Positions 10,430 through 22,989 of a stretch of 64,000 bases of DNA are shown here, piece after piece. A program made the position numbers and the translations under genes. The stretch spans positions 18,093,485-18,157,484 of the forward strand of contig NC_088296.1 of the NCBI RefSeq assembly GCF_032854445.1, read 5' to 3'. Source of the DNA: Liolophura sinensis (Eukaryota > Mollusca > Polyplacophora > Chitonida > Chitonidae). How positions within the stretch are numbered: the first letter of the stretch is position 1; each line of letters begins with the position of its first letter. The notes beneath the pieces are model-generated. The model did not search any database and had not been told where the DNA came from. It was given only the letters and a program-made list of their open reading frames with translations.

Positions 10430-13044
10430 AGTCTCTCCAAACCAGACCGTCCTGACCTACTGGTTTTCGGTCTGTCGAAATTCCTGGCCACAGACTCCCA
10501 TTAGTTATTCATAAGTGACAGTGATAACGTTTAGCGCTGTAGCTCAGCCCCAAACATACCTGGGCCAGCCTGTGGGAAAGAAGCCATTAAAATCTTGACA
10601 TAGGTTGACCGTCAAAATCTGGACCTTTCTATGCCGGCAGCTGGGAGGGGTGCCTGGCAACGCCAAGGGACGTCACTCGCAGCCTCATTACCACCTATCT
10701 TCTTGTGTTCTCTCGCTCAGAATTTCAAACTTTCATCAGTAAAACTCATACCTGCCCAAAGCTTAGACAATTTCCATCATTTTGATACCAAGCATGCACA
10801 TGTATACCAAAAATGGCAGGCCGGCAGCAAAAAACAGATTTTACACCCTAAAATACACAGAATGACATTCGTCCCTCCCGAAAAACAGAAGTTGTAAGGG
10901 GGTCTGTATCCACCTATCACACCAGCTAACTTTTTTCAAAATCAATAATTTTTGCACCACATACTCCACCTCTCAACCTCGCACACAAAGTTAGAGCTTG
11001 ATATATGCAAAAAGTTTGGATAGGAGGAATTCAACTTGGCGTACCCCTGTCTTGGAAACGTGTCTGTCTGTCCGCTCTCAAGCACCAACTTCAAAGCTTT
11101 GTAGTGCACATACATGTACCGTTCAAAATATCTCAACCCAGTCAAATGTTTTGGAAAGCTGGCATGTACATCTGCAAGAAAAATGAAAAAATTCCAATGA
11201 TCAAGTATTTTACATTTTCCAATAACAAACATTTTGAAAATTATGGATTTTCAAGTAGATTTTCTTGTTTACAGCAGTGCTAAGAAAATAGTTAAAGGTC
11301 AAAAGTGTCAAAATATCAAAAAGTATCAAAAGATAGATAATTTATTTGACAATTCACTTACAAAATATAAGACTTGTCTTTTAGCAACTTTGAGCAAAAT
11401 TTGACTTTCACTGATACAGGGGGGGTACCAAAGCAGATTTTCCAAAGTGCAGAAAGTCCACTCTGATAAACATTAAAGTAAACATACGTATCCCAACTGA
11501 ATGATGCTCATAGGCACTGTTTCCATGGATACGGCTTAAGAAAAGACTAGTATCCCTTTTACACACTGATTCACATGATAAAACCCTTTAAAAGACCCAA
11601 CCACACCCACACACCCCACCCGCCTCCCCCTAGGCTGCCATTGGTTGGTTGGCTCACTTCAACTCATGGTGCAAAAGAATCCCACCAGACTAAATTAGTA
11701 CTTTCCACATAACAAACACCAAAGTGTAACAATGGCATCTACAAGAGATAAATACAGGGGAGAAATATGAATTTGCCACTTACTTGGTCATTCAGGACAC
11801 TCAGCAAGGCAACCTTCCCAAGACATGTTGAAGGGACAGAAAAAAGAGGGAAACAGTTATATTTTTAACCTGTAATAACACAGAAACCCTCAAATAATCA
11901 GTGAGAAAATACATCCTTAATCAGGTTCCACACTTGGTGTTCCTGGCTGAGCATGAGGAATGGACATTTAAACCGCCCATTTACCCCGGCGTGGAGGGAG
12001 TGGGGGGGGGGGGGGGGGGTCTGGAGGGATATGTGTCATGGCATAGTATCGGACCAATGATGGGGATTCTACATCGGCCAAGGGATGGGAGGACTGTATC
12101 CGATTGGTCCGGCCTTTTAGGGAGCTGAATGGCTAGCAGGCCCCACTCACCTAGGTAGATTCGAGTTCAATATATGCATAAACCAGGCTGAAGCCATGTT
12201 TGAGAGACAAGGTCGAAAGAGGGAAACCAAGAAGAAAGCTCAAAAGGTACTGAACTAAGATGTGAAAGCCATGTGTAGCTGTCTATTTTCTCAACTTGTG
12301 TGTGAGGACATTAGAAATATAAAAATTAAAAAAAAATCGCAGCTACCGAGGGAGGTGAATGCCACCCCGGGCCAGATACTACAACAAAAACTGCTTGAGG
12401 TGTCGCAGGACCAGGGCACTATGTTCTGGTGGAGAAACAGGCACCTGGTGGGGCAGAGACTTATTTTCACAAGGGTAAAACTCCAACAGATCACGCTTAC
12501 ATGTATACCAGATACTTGAAATTGATAATTTTTCTTTCATCGCCGTACATAATGTGTGAGTGCACATGTAACTTGTCAGAGAAATGAATACACACATGCA
12601 ATGACAACTACATGCCTACAGTGGTTTATTTTTATGTTTAAAGAGGAAAATTAACCTTGTCAACGTCAAGCCTATGCCTAAGACAGCAGCCAGTTGTTAA
12701 CACTGCTCTGTCAATAGACACCCCTCCTCCCTATACTACTCAGAAAACATACTAGGACTCTACCACAGGTCAACGGATCCTGCAGGGGACGAATTAAACA
12801 AAACAAAAATGTGCCGGAGTGGGAATCGAACTCCCACCCAGCAAAGCCTGGCCGCCTATCTCTGCAAAGAACCTGTAGAGGACGAATAAAAATATGCCCG
12901 GGGTGGGGATCCTCCACTTAGCAAACCTAACTGCCTCATTTCCACCCCCCCTCCCCTCCCCCCGCAAGTAATCCCCTAGCAGTTGTAATCCGGATTTACG
13001 CTAGCGAATCACCCCCATGCGGGGTTCCGTGGTATCAGTTTACG
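10430..13044. other. Non-coding interval with low-support exon candidates
   Basis: No gene is recognised. It contains a poly-G run (12004-12019), weak plus-strand exon-like pieces at 12192-12248 and 12345-12473, and two tandem tRNA-like segments at about 12770-12945 (one with gaatcgaactccca, a reversed B-box). Confidence 0.5.
12770..12945 (-). repeat. Tandem pair of tRNA-like segments
   Basis: Two units each start gacgaat(t)aaa and run through tgcc-gg-gtgggaatc to a cctatctc/cctcattt end. The reverse complement contains gttcgattcc, a B-box-like motif. It looks SINE-like rather than a functional tRNA; no cloverleaf was worked out. Confidence 0.35.
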
Positions 13045-13509
13045 CCCAAAAACTTGTGTAGACAGACGCTTTCCCACGTACATAACCAAGGCCCAAAATC
13101 TTGTGTAGACACACGCTTTCCGACGTACATAACCCAGGCCCAAAAACTTGTGTAGACAGACACTTTCCTACGTACATAACCCAGGCCCAAAAACTTGTGT
13201 AGACACACGCTTTCCCACGTACATAACCCAGGCCCAAAAACTTGTGTAGACACACGCTTTCCGACGTACATAACCAAGGCCCAAAAACTTGTGTAGATAG
13301 ACACTTTCCTACGTACATAACCCAGGCCCAAAAACTTGTGTAGACAGACACTTTCCTACGTACATAACCCAGGCCCAAAAACTTGTGTAGACACACGCTT
13401 TCCCACGTACATAACCAAGGCCCAAAATCTTGTGTAGACACACGCTTTCCCACGTACATAACCAAGGCCCAAAAACTTGTGTAGACAGACACTTTCCTAC
13501 ATACATAAA
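13045..13509. repeat. 47-bp minisatellite, about 10 copies
   Basis: The unit begins gcccaaaaacttgtgtagac and ends cgtacataaccaag. Units vary between cacacgctttcc and agacactttcc types. Because 47 is not a multiple of 3, the long minus-strand open frames across it cycle through all three frames and are not genes. Confidence 0.95.
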
Positions 13510-16500
13510 GTCACAGAGCTCACAGAGCGATGACATGTACCCTCCTGGTAAAAAATAACTTTAATGTGAACGATAAAATCAGGTCAGTACCAGTTTTCAT
13601 GTCTTCCACGGATTATTTTTTAGGGCTGGGGGCAGTAATATGCTGCCAGACGTAACAGTTTTCAGTCACACAAAAAAAAAAAAAAAGAAAGAAAGAAAAA
13701 CGGCAGCGGGTTGCTACAAAGAAACAAAGAAAGAGGGGAGTTACTTCCCCTTGAAAATGGATGCGCATGATTTCAAGTCAATGGTACATGTATACAGCAG
13801 TCAAGGGAGACTGGAACTGGAAACAAGCATTGGTCCATTACTAAGTACAAATGTACATGTAGCCTGCAGTCTAGGGAGATTACTACATCATGGCTTATTT
13901 CCCTGAACACAACATTTTACATGAAATAGAACTGTAAAGCATAGTGCTAAACTGGCTAAACAGGTGTTAATCAGAAAGGAACGCACCCAGTATTTAGTTA
14001 CAAAAATACACGGTATATGTACTGTACAATAACCGTGCTATGGTAAATACCACTGTATCAAAGATACCTGATATTCCGCACAGTGTACATAACTACATAA
14101 TTGTGACTCGTTCAAAGTACATTTACGCATGTGAAGTCACACACAGGTATGACTGGATCGACGCTCTCTTGCTAGAGCTTCCCCATTAATATCATGACCA
14201 CCTAGGCCATCCGTGAAAAAAAAAATGTGTTTCCCGTAACGAGGCCCTGAAAAAATGGGTAAGTAGGTAGGTAGGTAATTTTTTTTTTCTTTCTCTTTAA
14301 GTACTAGCAAGCCCAGTGATCACCCCATCAATTTCTTTCCACCATGAATACAGCGTTAAACGCAGGGCCTGATCTAGCTCAAAAGTCTGGTTAAACCTTT
14401 TTAACTTGAAATCATCATTTTTTTCTCATCATAGGCAAGTACAAAATAAATGCAAAAATCCGTATAGGGGATCCCAAACTTGAACTACGTATGAGCTGTC
14501 CGTGGAAGACACCGACCCGGGAACGACAGATCACTGCTCTTCATTTCCTCCAGCACTGTTAAACAACTTGTTTTGTTGTAAAACCAGCCTCCCTCATGTG
14601 CTGTTTTTGCAGGGGTGGGGGTGGGGGGGGGGGGGGGGGGGGAGGCAGATACGGACGTCACTGCTTACTTGACACTGCATCATACCTTGAAATGCATTTA
14701 AAAATGAGTTAACATGGGTTGTCATCCGTGCAGCCAAACAGGAAAACAAAAGTTTATTACCATTAGCTGATCACAATCAAAACTCGGTACATCATATTTT
14801 TATATTCTGTATTGTAATTCACCACTTACACTCAACCGTGTACTCCCTGTCCAGATGTGAGATCCCACCAAAATTTGAAACAACTTTTCCCTTTGTGTAA
14901 TGTTTCTTTTTTTTTTTTATTCTGTTACCATACATGACTTGATTTTTTACTTCAAATTTTACTGACAAGACATAAAACTCTTATAAAAAATATACTGTTT
15001 TTCATTTTCTTATGAGTTTGACAAGTAGGCCTATTCTTTGTCCAAAACAAAGTAAAAGTGATCATTTGTTCATAATGATATGTATTTACTATTTAACATA
15101 GATATTATTTCTAAGGAAATGTTTGTGTCGGTGTCGTTGTATAGGCCTAATTATAGTCTCTTAATTTACTAACCTCACTTATGAAACTAATTAACTTGTT
15201 GCGCGGTCACAGTGACTGCTAGATCTACGATAGCATCGAGTCCTTCGCCGTCTCCAGCTTTTTTGAACTGTCCCGTGACCTACTTCTCTGTTTGAAATGC
15301 AAATAAGCTTTGACATTGAAATCCTGGAGAGAAGTATTATATTTTGCTTATCTTTAGCAAGCACAACTTCAACCTTCTTAATTCAATCCAAAACGGCATT
15401 TAAAAAAGTTGTATTTTTACTGCAGGAAACTTTCGTGCCTGAAGCGGTCTTTGTCACGCTGATTTTCGTCATCTTGACAAGTAAAACGTGAATGTTGCCT
15501 TGGGAGTTCTTCTGTCTTTGGAGGTAGTTTCAATCATTCGCCAGTGATACAAGAATGCGCGAAATTCGTAGATGCCGTCTTTTAACATATTTATTTTTAT
15601 GGGGAACGTGGAATCATTTTCGACATTTAGCGGCCAATGCGTAACCTGTATGAGCGTTCGCCGCTAATTTTAAGGCATGTGGACAGTTTGTAAAGTTCAA
15701 TTTCTGCCCACGCAAGGCGTAAAAAAAAAAAAAAAAAAAAAAAAAAGCCGACCCGGGAAACATGAATGGTATTACGGACCGCCCTACAATGAATGAATAC
15801 AAACCTTACCATAAGGCAAATACCATACAGCACAATGCTTATAACCTTATGCATTTACAAGACTACTAAGTTACACAGGCATCACTCGCACGAAGTGGAA
15901 ACCGGCTCATCGTCTACATGTGAAAGTAACTACACATACAGTGATCACTAAACGCTCATGTAACTCTTGTTGAAATTCCCTCTTTACAACCTAGACAAAC
16001 TTCCCTCGCAGAGATACAAATTAAAGTGCGTCACAGTTCCATGTACTTGACCATGCGAGCGTATTATTAAAGACTAGCGTATTCGTTTATTTCCAACGAA
16101 AAGCGACCAAGACTGAAAACCTGGATTTCGCTGTACAGTCACATGGCTTACACGGACAACACTGTCCGAAGAAAACAGAGCCCTGTTCTTACAGTACGTT
16201 TCATAACCTTTCACAGAACATGTTATCAGTCATGTTCTCGCCAATATATCATTAATTAAACAGAAAAATTTACCCTAATCTGCGAAATAATCTGTAGTGC
16301 CTACACCCATCGCATGCTGTTGATCAGTGGGCGGGTAGTCTCCAAGTACACTTTACCCTTGAGAAAGGGAGATAACTCTCACGACACAATAACGTTACTC
16401 TAAGATGCATTTAGAAGCCGTTGGTGATGCGGTGGGGTAAAGGTGGAGTTAACCTGCTGCAGACGGGGTTTCACTTAACCATAATTAATTACTACATGTA

Positions 16501-17571
16501 TTTATAATTGTTCTGGTCAGTTGCTTTACCAGAACCAAGTGTTGGAAATGAGCTACTGCATGAAAACATGAAAGAGAAAACAGTGTGAACAAGGGGTATT
16601 AAACACCTATACAGTTGTACCACGTTTTACCAGGTTTATGTATTTGATTGCTCTCGAACGACACGCTGAGAATGTCTTAACAGTGGAGAAAACCAAAGTG
16701 CCATGATGTAAATCACCAACCTTTGGCAAGTTGCTGACAAACTTGACCTCATTTGGTGCACTGAATTGCATACCAAATGCACACCATATGAACTGTACAA
16801 GACAATTTGGTCTTCAACTGCTTTAACAGGATGGGTAGATTTCCCATGGGCTTTGCTCGGTTTCCTCCCACCATAATGCTGATATCAGTGAAATACAGCA
16901 TAAAACACCAATCAAATAAATAAATAAATTAACAGGATGGGAATGTTAGATAAACAGAAGAGGACTGACACAACATATCTGATCTTGAGATGAAATCGCT
17001 TTACTTTGATGACATTTGGATTACCACATATAAAAAAGAAACCTAGCTCATCTCTACACATTATCAGTGCAATAATTTCACATTACAGATGCATTCTCAC
17101 TCTTCTCATGTCTTTTGTTCTAAACCAATGCATATATGTATATGTAAACACACTATATTCCAGGTCTCCCTACAAGTAAAAGGAAGATCATCTTATTGAT
17201 ATAAATGCATACAAGGCATATTTTATCTTTTCCTATGTCATTGTCATCTACTGTGTGTATGTTTTCAGAAAGCTTACGAATTGCATCTACCTCAGCATGC
17301 GTATGTATGAGGGGGCATCATTTTTTTCTTTAAAAAAAATACTTAAAAATACTTTTGAGTTAACAGTATTTTATTGCCCACTGCACTTAATCCTTTAAAA
17401 CTCTGTTCATTGTCCTCGCCTAATTATCAAGCATTGCGAGAATATTTTTCTTTCTAGTCTTAGAGAAACTCTTTCTGTTCAGGGTTGACGTTGAACCAAT
17501 TTTATAACGGTGTTTTTTCTCAAGCCAGAGGACGCATAGGCAGGCTTGTAGTCTCCTCTAAACCAGACCAG
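13510..17571. other. No gene recognised
   Basis: AT-rich DNA with homopolymers: poly-A near 13670, poly-G near 14625-14642, poly-A 15721-15746. A truncated family-A SINE is at 16826-16930. I see no splice-bounded exon that I would defend. Confidence 0.5.
16826..16930 (+). repeat. SINE family A, 5'-truncated
   Basis: Body motif ggtttcctcccaccataatg and tail cataaaacaccaatcaaa with (AAAT)n. Confidence 0.85.
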
Positions 17572-17752
17572 TTCTGGCTGTTATCATGTATGTAGCCATT
17601 ACAACCGATTTCTCCGAGCGAGGGTGAGATGGTGAAGCCCTAGATGCTGGGCCTGGTTCAAACCCGAAAGATGTCGCCCCATCAAGATCAAATGGTTTAC
17701 GTATATATATATATATTATAGATATTATTATGAAAAGCGTATGATCGGCGAT
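17572..17752. repeat. Local duplication near TRIM 3' end, copy 1
   Basis: Nearly identical to 18819-19084, from ttctggctgttatcatgtat to gtatgatcggcgat, including a (TA)n and a tRNA-like motif ggttcaaacccgaaag. Copy 2 has about 76 extra bases and a longer (TA)n. Confidence 0.9.
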
Positions 17753-18147
17753 TACATACCGCTCCTTCCGTGTAGCCTATTCTAATTTATTTAATCTCAT
17801 GGAACATGTCATGCAGACATAGCCCTCTCCTTTTACCACAACTCCGCCAGGGAAGACGAAGTGGGAAGTGTCCAGGAGCTCCTTAGAAGTCTTACTTTCC
17901 GTCATCAAATCACGCCTTTGAGCTGTCACAACTCAATTATTCACTATCGATACTAGCTGTGTTAAACAAATTCTACAGTAAACCTAGAAATCCACATAAT
18001 CTTTCCATTTCTTTGGTGTGGCATTCGAATCTGCATGATTGTAGTATATAAAGAGTTATAGGTGTTTGCACATGTCATCTGTCATTTACTGTTTACGACT
18101 TCCCCTCAGGAGATAGTCCATTGGTCGGCCAGGATTATGTTAAATAG

Positions 18148-20628
18148 CTATGCTGACGTCACCGTATACGAGATGTGCAGGCTTTTCAGCAGAGGTTGAG
18201 TAGACTTAAGGTCCTCTGCTAAAGGGGGGTACATTACTCTTTGAATAGCGGGTTTTTTAGGCCACGTAAGGAGTGTTGCCTCCAGGTTTTGTAAAGCTTC
18301 CACGGCTGCAGAATAAGCCTCTTCTACCTCCCGATTGCGAAGTTCCTGGTTTTCCTGCGAACAGAAAAAATCCTTTATACCTCATCTAAAACTGTGTGTT
18401 CAAGAAGTTATATATGTATGTGTGACAGGGTGAAATAACAGCTGTGTCTACAATGTACATCCGGGATGGAGGGGACTCCCCTTTAGTCTAGCGATGTACA
18501 TGTAAGTAAATAAACTTAATTTATTATTTATTTTATTTGATTGGTGTTTAACGCTGTACTCAAGAACACTTCACTTATACGACGTCGGCCAGCATTATGG
18601 TGGGTGGAAACCGGGCAGAGCCCGGTGGAAACTCACGACCATCCGCAGGTTGCTGCAAGACCTTCCCACTTACGGCCGGAGAAGAAGCCAGCATGAGCTG
18701 GACTTGAACTCACAGCGACCGCATTGGTGAGAGGCTCCTGGGTCATTACGCTGCCATAGCGCGCTAACCGACTGAGCCACGGCGAAGTAAATAAACAGCG
18801 ATTCTTACATGCCGATTGTTCTGGCTGTTATCATGTATGTAGCCCCAACCAAGACAACCTTACACATGTAAGTGTTGACTCAAAACCCAAGGTAGGTGGT
18901 TCAACCTCCAAAGGCATTGTGCCATTACAACCGATTTCTCCGAGCAGGGTGAGATGGTGAAGCCTTAGATGCTGGGGCTGGTTCAAACCCGAAAGCTGTC
19001 GCCCCATCAAGATCAAATGGTTTACGTATATATATATATATATATATATTATAGATATTATTATGAAAGCGTATGATCGGCGATAGTATATCAAATGGAG
19101 TTGTTGCGACGTGGGCATGTCGCGTATGTGTCAGTGAGAAGAAAGTCATATTAATGACACAATAGTCTGATTAGATAAACCAGAAATCTGTAAAATAGAC
19201 CCATCCTTCATGCAAATAAATCCCTCTTACATCAGTCTGTGCATTCCCCTGTTTAAGTTCTTATAAAAAGTGGGTCACTGTTCGGGTTTAACTCTTTAAT
19301 TGTAATCTACATATATAATATGTGACAGAAAACAGCTTTATCAAGACTGGATGATTGACAGCTGTAAGTTACCTGGATTTATGAAAGATAGCAATCCTCT
19401 ACATAGTCAAAATGGAGTCAACAGGGTATGTAGACAACAAAGGCTGAACAGGTGTCATGGACAATACCAACCTGTATCTTATTCTGCAGCCTCATAACTC
19501 CTGACATTGACTCTTTAGTTTCTTGTAAGACTTTCTCCAGTTCACTTGTCTTGTTCAAAATAGCTGGCTGTAAAGGAAAAAAATGCTACATTAAAAAATC
19601 TGCCTTTCACAAGACTCACTACAGTACAGGACAAAAAGCCCCATTCTTCGCTCTTGATCATAAGATTTGGGTCAATATATAGTTCCAAATCATGGCATAT
19701 TTATTTTGATTTTCGACTTATATACTAGCACGATACTTGACTTAGACAATGATTTAAGTTACTCGCTTAGAACATTCCTTGCTTCTTTCTAACATCATAG
19801 AAAACTGTTTACTACTTCCCTTTACATGATTCCAAAGTGATTTTGAACTTACACAATTAGTTTTAGTTTTTTTCCTGGTTCATGTTAATCGTTGTTTTGG
19901 GAATTGACCTCATGATTAATGGCTCAGAACATCCATTTTGGTTGTCTTTTTCGCCTTACCTTGACTTTCGCAGCTGCAGATTTTATATCCTGCATAGTGT
20001 GTCCTGGATGCTCAACCACACACCCCATACAGATCACCATCCCACACGGTACACAGTACAAGCCGAATGGCTGACCGTGCCTGGCACAGGACGGCTGCTG
20101 AGTTGATTGGCGGTCCCTGCTGACTTGACCCTGTGAGGTTTCCTGGGAGAGGTACTCCAGGGAGGAAATCAGTTGATGCCGTTTTAGAGCCCCCCTCATT
20201 GGATGGCAATTTGCAAGACATTCCTGACAGTAGAACACAGCACAGGTGGTACAAAACTTGACAGCTTTAGCCTGATTATCCTCCTCACACAGAGAACAAT
20301 ATGGGGTGTCATCCTCTACCTTTACAGCAGACGAAAACTTCTCCACAATTTCCGCCAGATGAAAGTTGAGAGGCAGACCAGCCACACCTTCTCTCTTCAG
20401 ACTGGTCGGTGCCCGACACACGGGGCACGCTATCAGCTGATGAATGCCCTCATTCCCCGTGTTTCCGGAGGTCTTATCTGTCTGCACAGGTTTGGACTTG
20501 TCAGCATGCAAACCAATGCATTCCATACAAAAACTGTGCTGACAGGGTAGCATTACTGGTTTCCGGAATGTTTCCATACATATAGAGCATGTGGGAACAT
20601 CGTCCAGATTCTGCTTGCTTTCAGCCAT
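18148..20628 (-). CDS. TRIM-type protein: RING, two B-boxes, coiled coil (323 aa)
   Basis: Three coding exons on the minus strand: 20628-19960, 19567-19472, 18354-18148 (stop TAG 18148-18150). All junctions are phase 0 with GT-AG borders. The start Met (MAESKQN) is chosen because an acceptor (ttttttatttcag) lies 26 bases upstream, so longer upstream frames are intronic. Residues 14-71 form a C3HC4 RING (C14 C17 C29 H31 C34 C37 C68 C71) with a long loop before the last Cys pair. B-box 1 spans about 111-151; B-box 2 has C181 H184 C192 C195 C200 C203 H207 H210. The second and third exons encode a short coiled coil. RING proteins of this class are usually E3 ubiquitin ligases, many in immunity. 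There is no NHL or B30.2 domain; the protein ends 68 residues into exon 3 at SYTVTSA. I cannot assign an orthologue. Confidence 0.9.
18527..18786 (-). repeat. SINE family A, full length, minus orientation
   Basis: Complete copy inside the last TRIM intron: tail ttgattggtgtttaacgctg, body tatggtgggtggaaaccggg, reversed B-box gacttgaactc and reversed A-box region gctaaccgactgagccacgg. A useful reference for the family, about 255 bp. Confidence 0.95.
18819..19084. repeat. Local duplication near TRIM 3' end, copy 2
   Basis: Partner of 17572-17752; it lies in the last TRIM intron with the full-length SINE between the two copies. Its left part (gtaaataaacagcgattctt at about 18786) also matches the repeat segment at 22257. 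Confidence 0.9.
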
Positions 20629-20654
20629 TATTTGCTTGTTTTTTTTTTTTTTTC
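20629..20654 (-). other. TRIM 5' UTR part of first coding exon
   Basis: 26 bases, mostly A in the sense strand, between the acceptor cag and the start ATG. An upstream non-coding exon is implied but was not located. Confidence 0.6.
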
Positions 20655-21329
20655 CTGAAATAAAAAACGGCAAATCTCTCAGATTGGCACCTGTGAGGGT
20701 GTTCCCATTTACAAAAATATTGATGTCCATGGCAGCACATAGCTTCCATTTGTTCCCAGGTTCCAACAACATATTGGGTACAGTACTTTTTGTCACTATT
20801 CTCTAATTCTCATTTAAGAAGCATTAAAGCACCTATACATGTACGAGGAGAGTACGCCTAAATCGCTTTCCTGAAAATGAAACCTTTCTGGTCAGTTACA
20901 AATTCAGCAATTCTACCTTTTATTACGCTTGAGAGACTTTTTTGACAAAGGTCTGGTCGAGCCAGTTTGGGCAGATGTGTTCGACAGGTATACAGTTCCC
21001 ACCCATAATTAGCAGATTTGTGTGGTTATGAAGGTAACTTGATCCTATATACTGTATGATAATAGGACCAAACCTTTAGAACATCTCTATCTGCAGAATT
21101 TTAGAGATATAATAAATACCACATTACTAATAGTGACGAGTAACACGAACATTTCTTACTTAGATTAAAACGGATATGATTTAAGGTCAAAGTCATCGGC
21201 TCTCAGTATTTGATTATGTTTTTGTCAGGAACCACAGAAGTACAGACTACAACTGAGCTGCTACACCCTCCGATCAACACTGATCAAACAAAATGTTTAA
21301 ACCGTAAATGCTGACTTCGCTCCACTGTA

Positions 21330-21695
21330 GAAGTGTGAGTGCGTGAGTGCTTGGGGTTTAACGTCGTGTTCCACAATTTTTCAGTCATATGACAACGAAG
21401 GAATCCTTAGGGTGTATGTGATGTGCCTCCTTGTAGCAGGACGGATTTCCATTGCTCTTTTATCTAGTGCTGCTTCACTGAAACGACTTACCGAAGGCAA
21501 GTAAGCCACCCCATCCGAGCCATTATATTGATATGGGTCAACCAGTTATTGCACTAACCCCTTTATGCTAAACGCCAAGCGAGGAAGTTACAACTTACTC
21601 TTTTTAAAGTCTTAAGTGTGACTCGACCAAGGATTGACCCTGGATCTACCACTCCCGAAGCAGACGCTCTACCAACTGTGCTATCCGGCCGGTAG
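21330..21695 (-). repeat. SINE family B, full length, minus orientation
   Basis: Tail gagtgcttggggtttaacgt, body cagtcatatgacaacgaagg, and a reversed tRNA-like head at 21640-21690 (gattgaccctgg, ctctaccaactgtgctat). Confidence 0.9.
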
Positions 21696-21754
21696 AAATG
21701 TGAAGTACATGTCCAATTAGATACAGTTTTATGTCAGGGTCAGTTTAAAGAGAA

Positions 21755-22810
21755 CCAAAAAGCCTGGATTGGAGATATGTAACCTCAGGTAGACTGTAGA
21801 AGTAGGTCAGCGTTAGTTCTGTCTTCACACAGACAGCTCGAGCTAATGTATAAGTAGACCTACATACAGTATACGACAGCCCTGACTGGCTCAACTGTGT
21901 CAAGTTACACCCACCATTATCGGTGATCAATGGGCGAGGTTGTAATGCTTGCTGAGTGGGCTGTTAATAATGTATGTGGCCTTTCAGTTCTGTAACACTG
22001 AAAATCCTGTGTGCAATTCGGTAGCCTACATAATTTTAAGATTCGACTGACTTATACAGTGTAATACATGCCTTATGGTTGAGTCCGCCTCGAAGTCGGG
22101 AGACCAGAGGTCGAACTCGAGTCTGGGTCAAACCAAATACTTCAAAAATGGTGTTTGTTTCTGCCTCGCTTGGAATATGAGAGCATGTATATCCTAACTA
22201 GAAATTTTGAACTATTACAGTTTTTATATTTAGAGCAGAGAGGCAAACGTTGTAAGTAAATAAACAGCGATCCTTACATGCCGGGTGTTCTGGCTATTTG
22301 CATGTATGTGGGCCCCAGCCCAAGACAACACGTCACCGACAACCGACGACCTTCAGCAAAATCATTCACAATGCCTTTCAAGGTCAAAGCTTCAGAAAAA
22401 TACATTAATGATGTACCATCGCACTGGATATAGTGAGAAGATCGACATAATTAGACAGTATGAAATTCACCCCAATTAAATCAGTCGTTTTCCTTGAGAA
22501 GAAAAATTTCCGATTGTTTATAGACAATGTCAGACGTTCACACACAGGCTGAGAGTGGACACACCCGGAGTCGTACGGTCTACTTCCTCTCCACTTGGGG
22601 GACGAGCAGACCAATTAAATACTGTCTGAGAGTCGGTCACATTATTATGTAAAGACAATTCTCTCACTTGAAAGAAAAATCCAGACATAAACATAGACGT
22701 ACTCCATCTTACAGGACTTACCTGCTGACACAAGTCCCACCGTCCTCCTCCACTTGATTAAAACTGCGCAGACTGAAATAGAAAGGATTTAGTTGTGAGA
22801 TATACGCGTC
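21755..22810. repeat. Segmental repeat, copy A
   Basis: Shares ordered blocks with copy C (30180-31480): gagatatgtaacctca, gtaggtcagcg, ccctgactgg, gtcaaagcttcagaaa, ttcacacacaggctgag, gacttacctg. A SINE-B head fragment (22060-22175) sits within it. Confidence 0.8.
22060..22175 (+). repeat. SINE family B head fragment
   Basis: gagtccgcctcgaagtcggg and gtctgggtcaaacc resemble the tRNA-derived head. It interrupts segmental copy A. Confidence 0.55.
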
Positions 22811-22924
22811 ATCTGAGCAGGGGAGGTAATCTGCTTTTACACATTTACACTCTGTGACATCCCCACAATTTTTAGCACAGTTCCCATCTAACTTTACATG
22901 CGAATGCGATATTTTAACAAACAT
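22722..22924 (-). other. Cys-rich open frame with splice-like borders in segmental copy A
   Basis: On the minus strand an open frame from 22924 encodes MFVKISHSHVKLDGNCAKNC and continues with ECKCVKADYLPC, ending EEDGGTCVS just before a strong donor (gtaagtcc). A 51-nt sub-exon, 22722-22772, has its own acceptor (tatttcag) and this donor. Copy C has a counterpart at about 31410-31459 with both splice sites and a GGICVD end. It could be a remnant exon of a small Cys-rich secreted protein. Function unknown. Confidence 0.25.
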
Positions 22925-22989
22925 ACCAGTTTCCCTAAAATTAATTCAGCAGTTGGGTCCAAGTCATTTATATTTGTATGTAGATTTGC

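Noticed and set aside
13045-13509. CRISPR-like array of direct repeats
   Set aside because: Units are contiguous with no unique spacers, and the DNA is eukaryotic.
13035-13536. Long minus-strand open frames (up to 150 aa) over the 47-bp array
   Set aside because: All three frames stay open only because the repeat lacks stops; the protein is the same unit read in rotating frames.
15297-15491. 64-aa plus-strand open frame
   Set aside because: No splice support, no motif; composition fits AT-rich non-coding DNA.
18692-18782. tRNA gene on the minus strand
   Set aside because: It is the tRNA-derived head of the full-length family-A SINE.
19924-20796. Single-exon 290-aa RING protein starting at 20796
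   Set aside because: The upstream Met lies beyond a clear splice acceptor at 20655, and the C-terminal KVRRKRQPKWMF is intron read-through past the donor at 19960.
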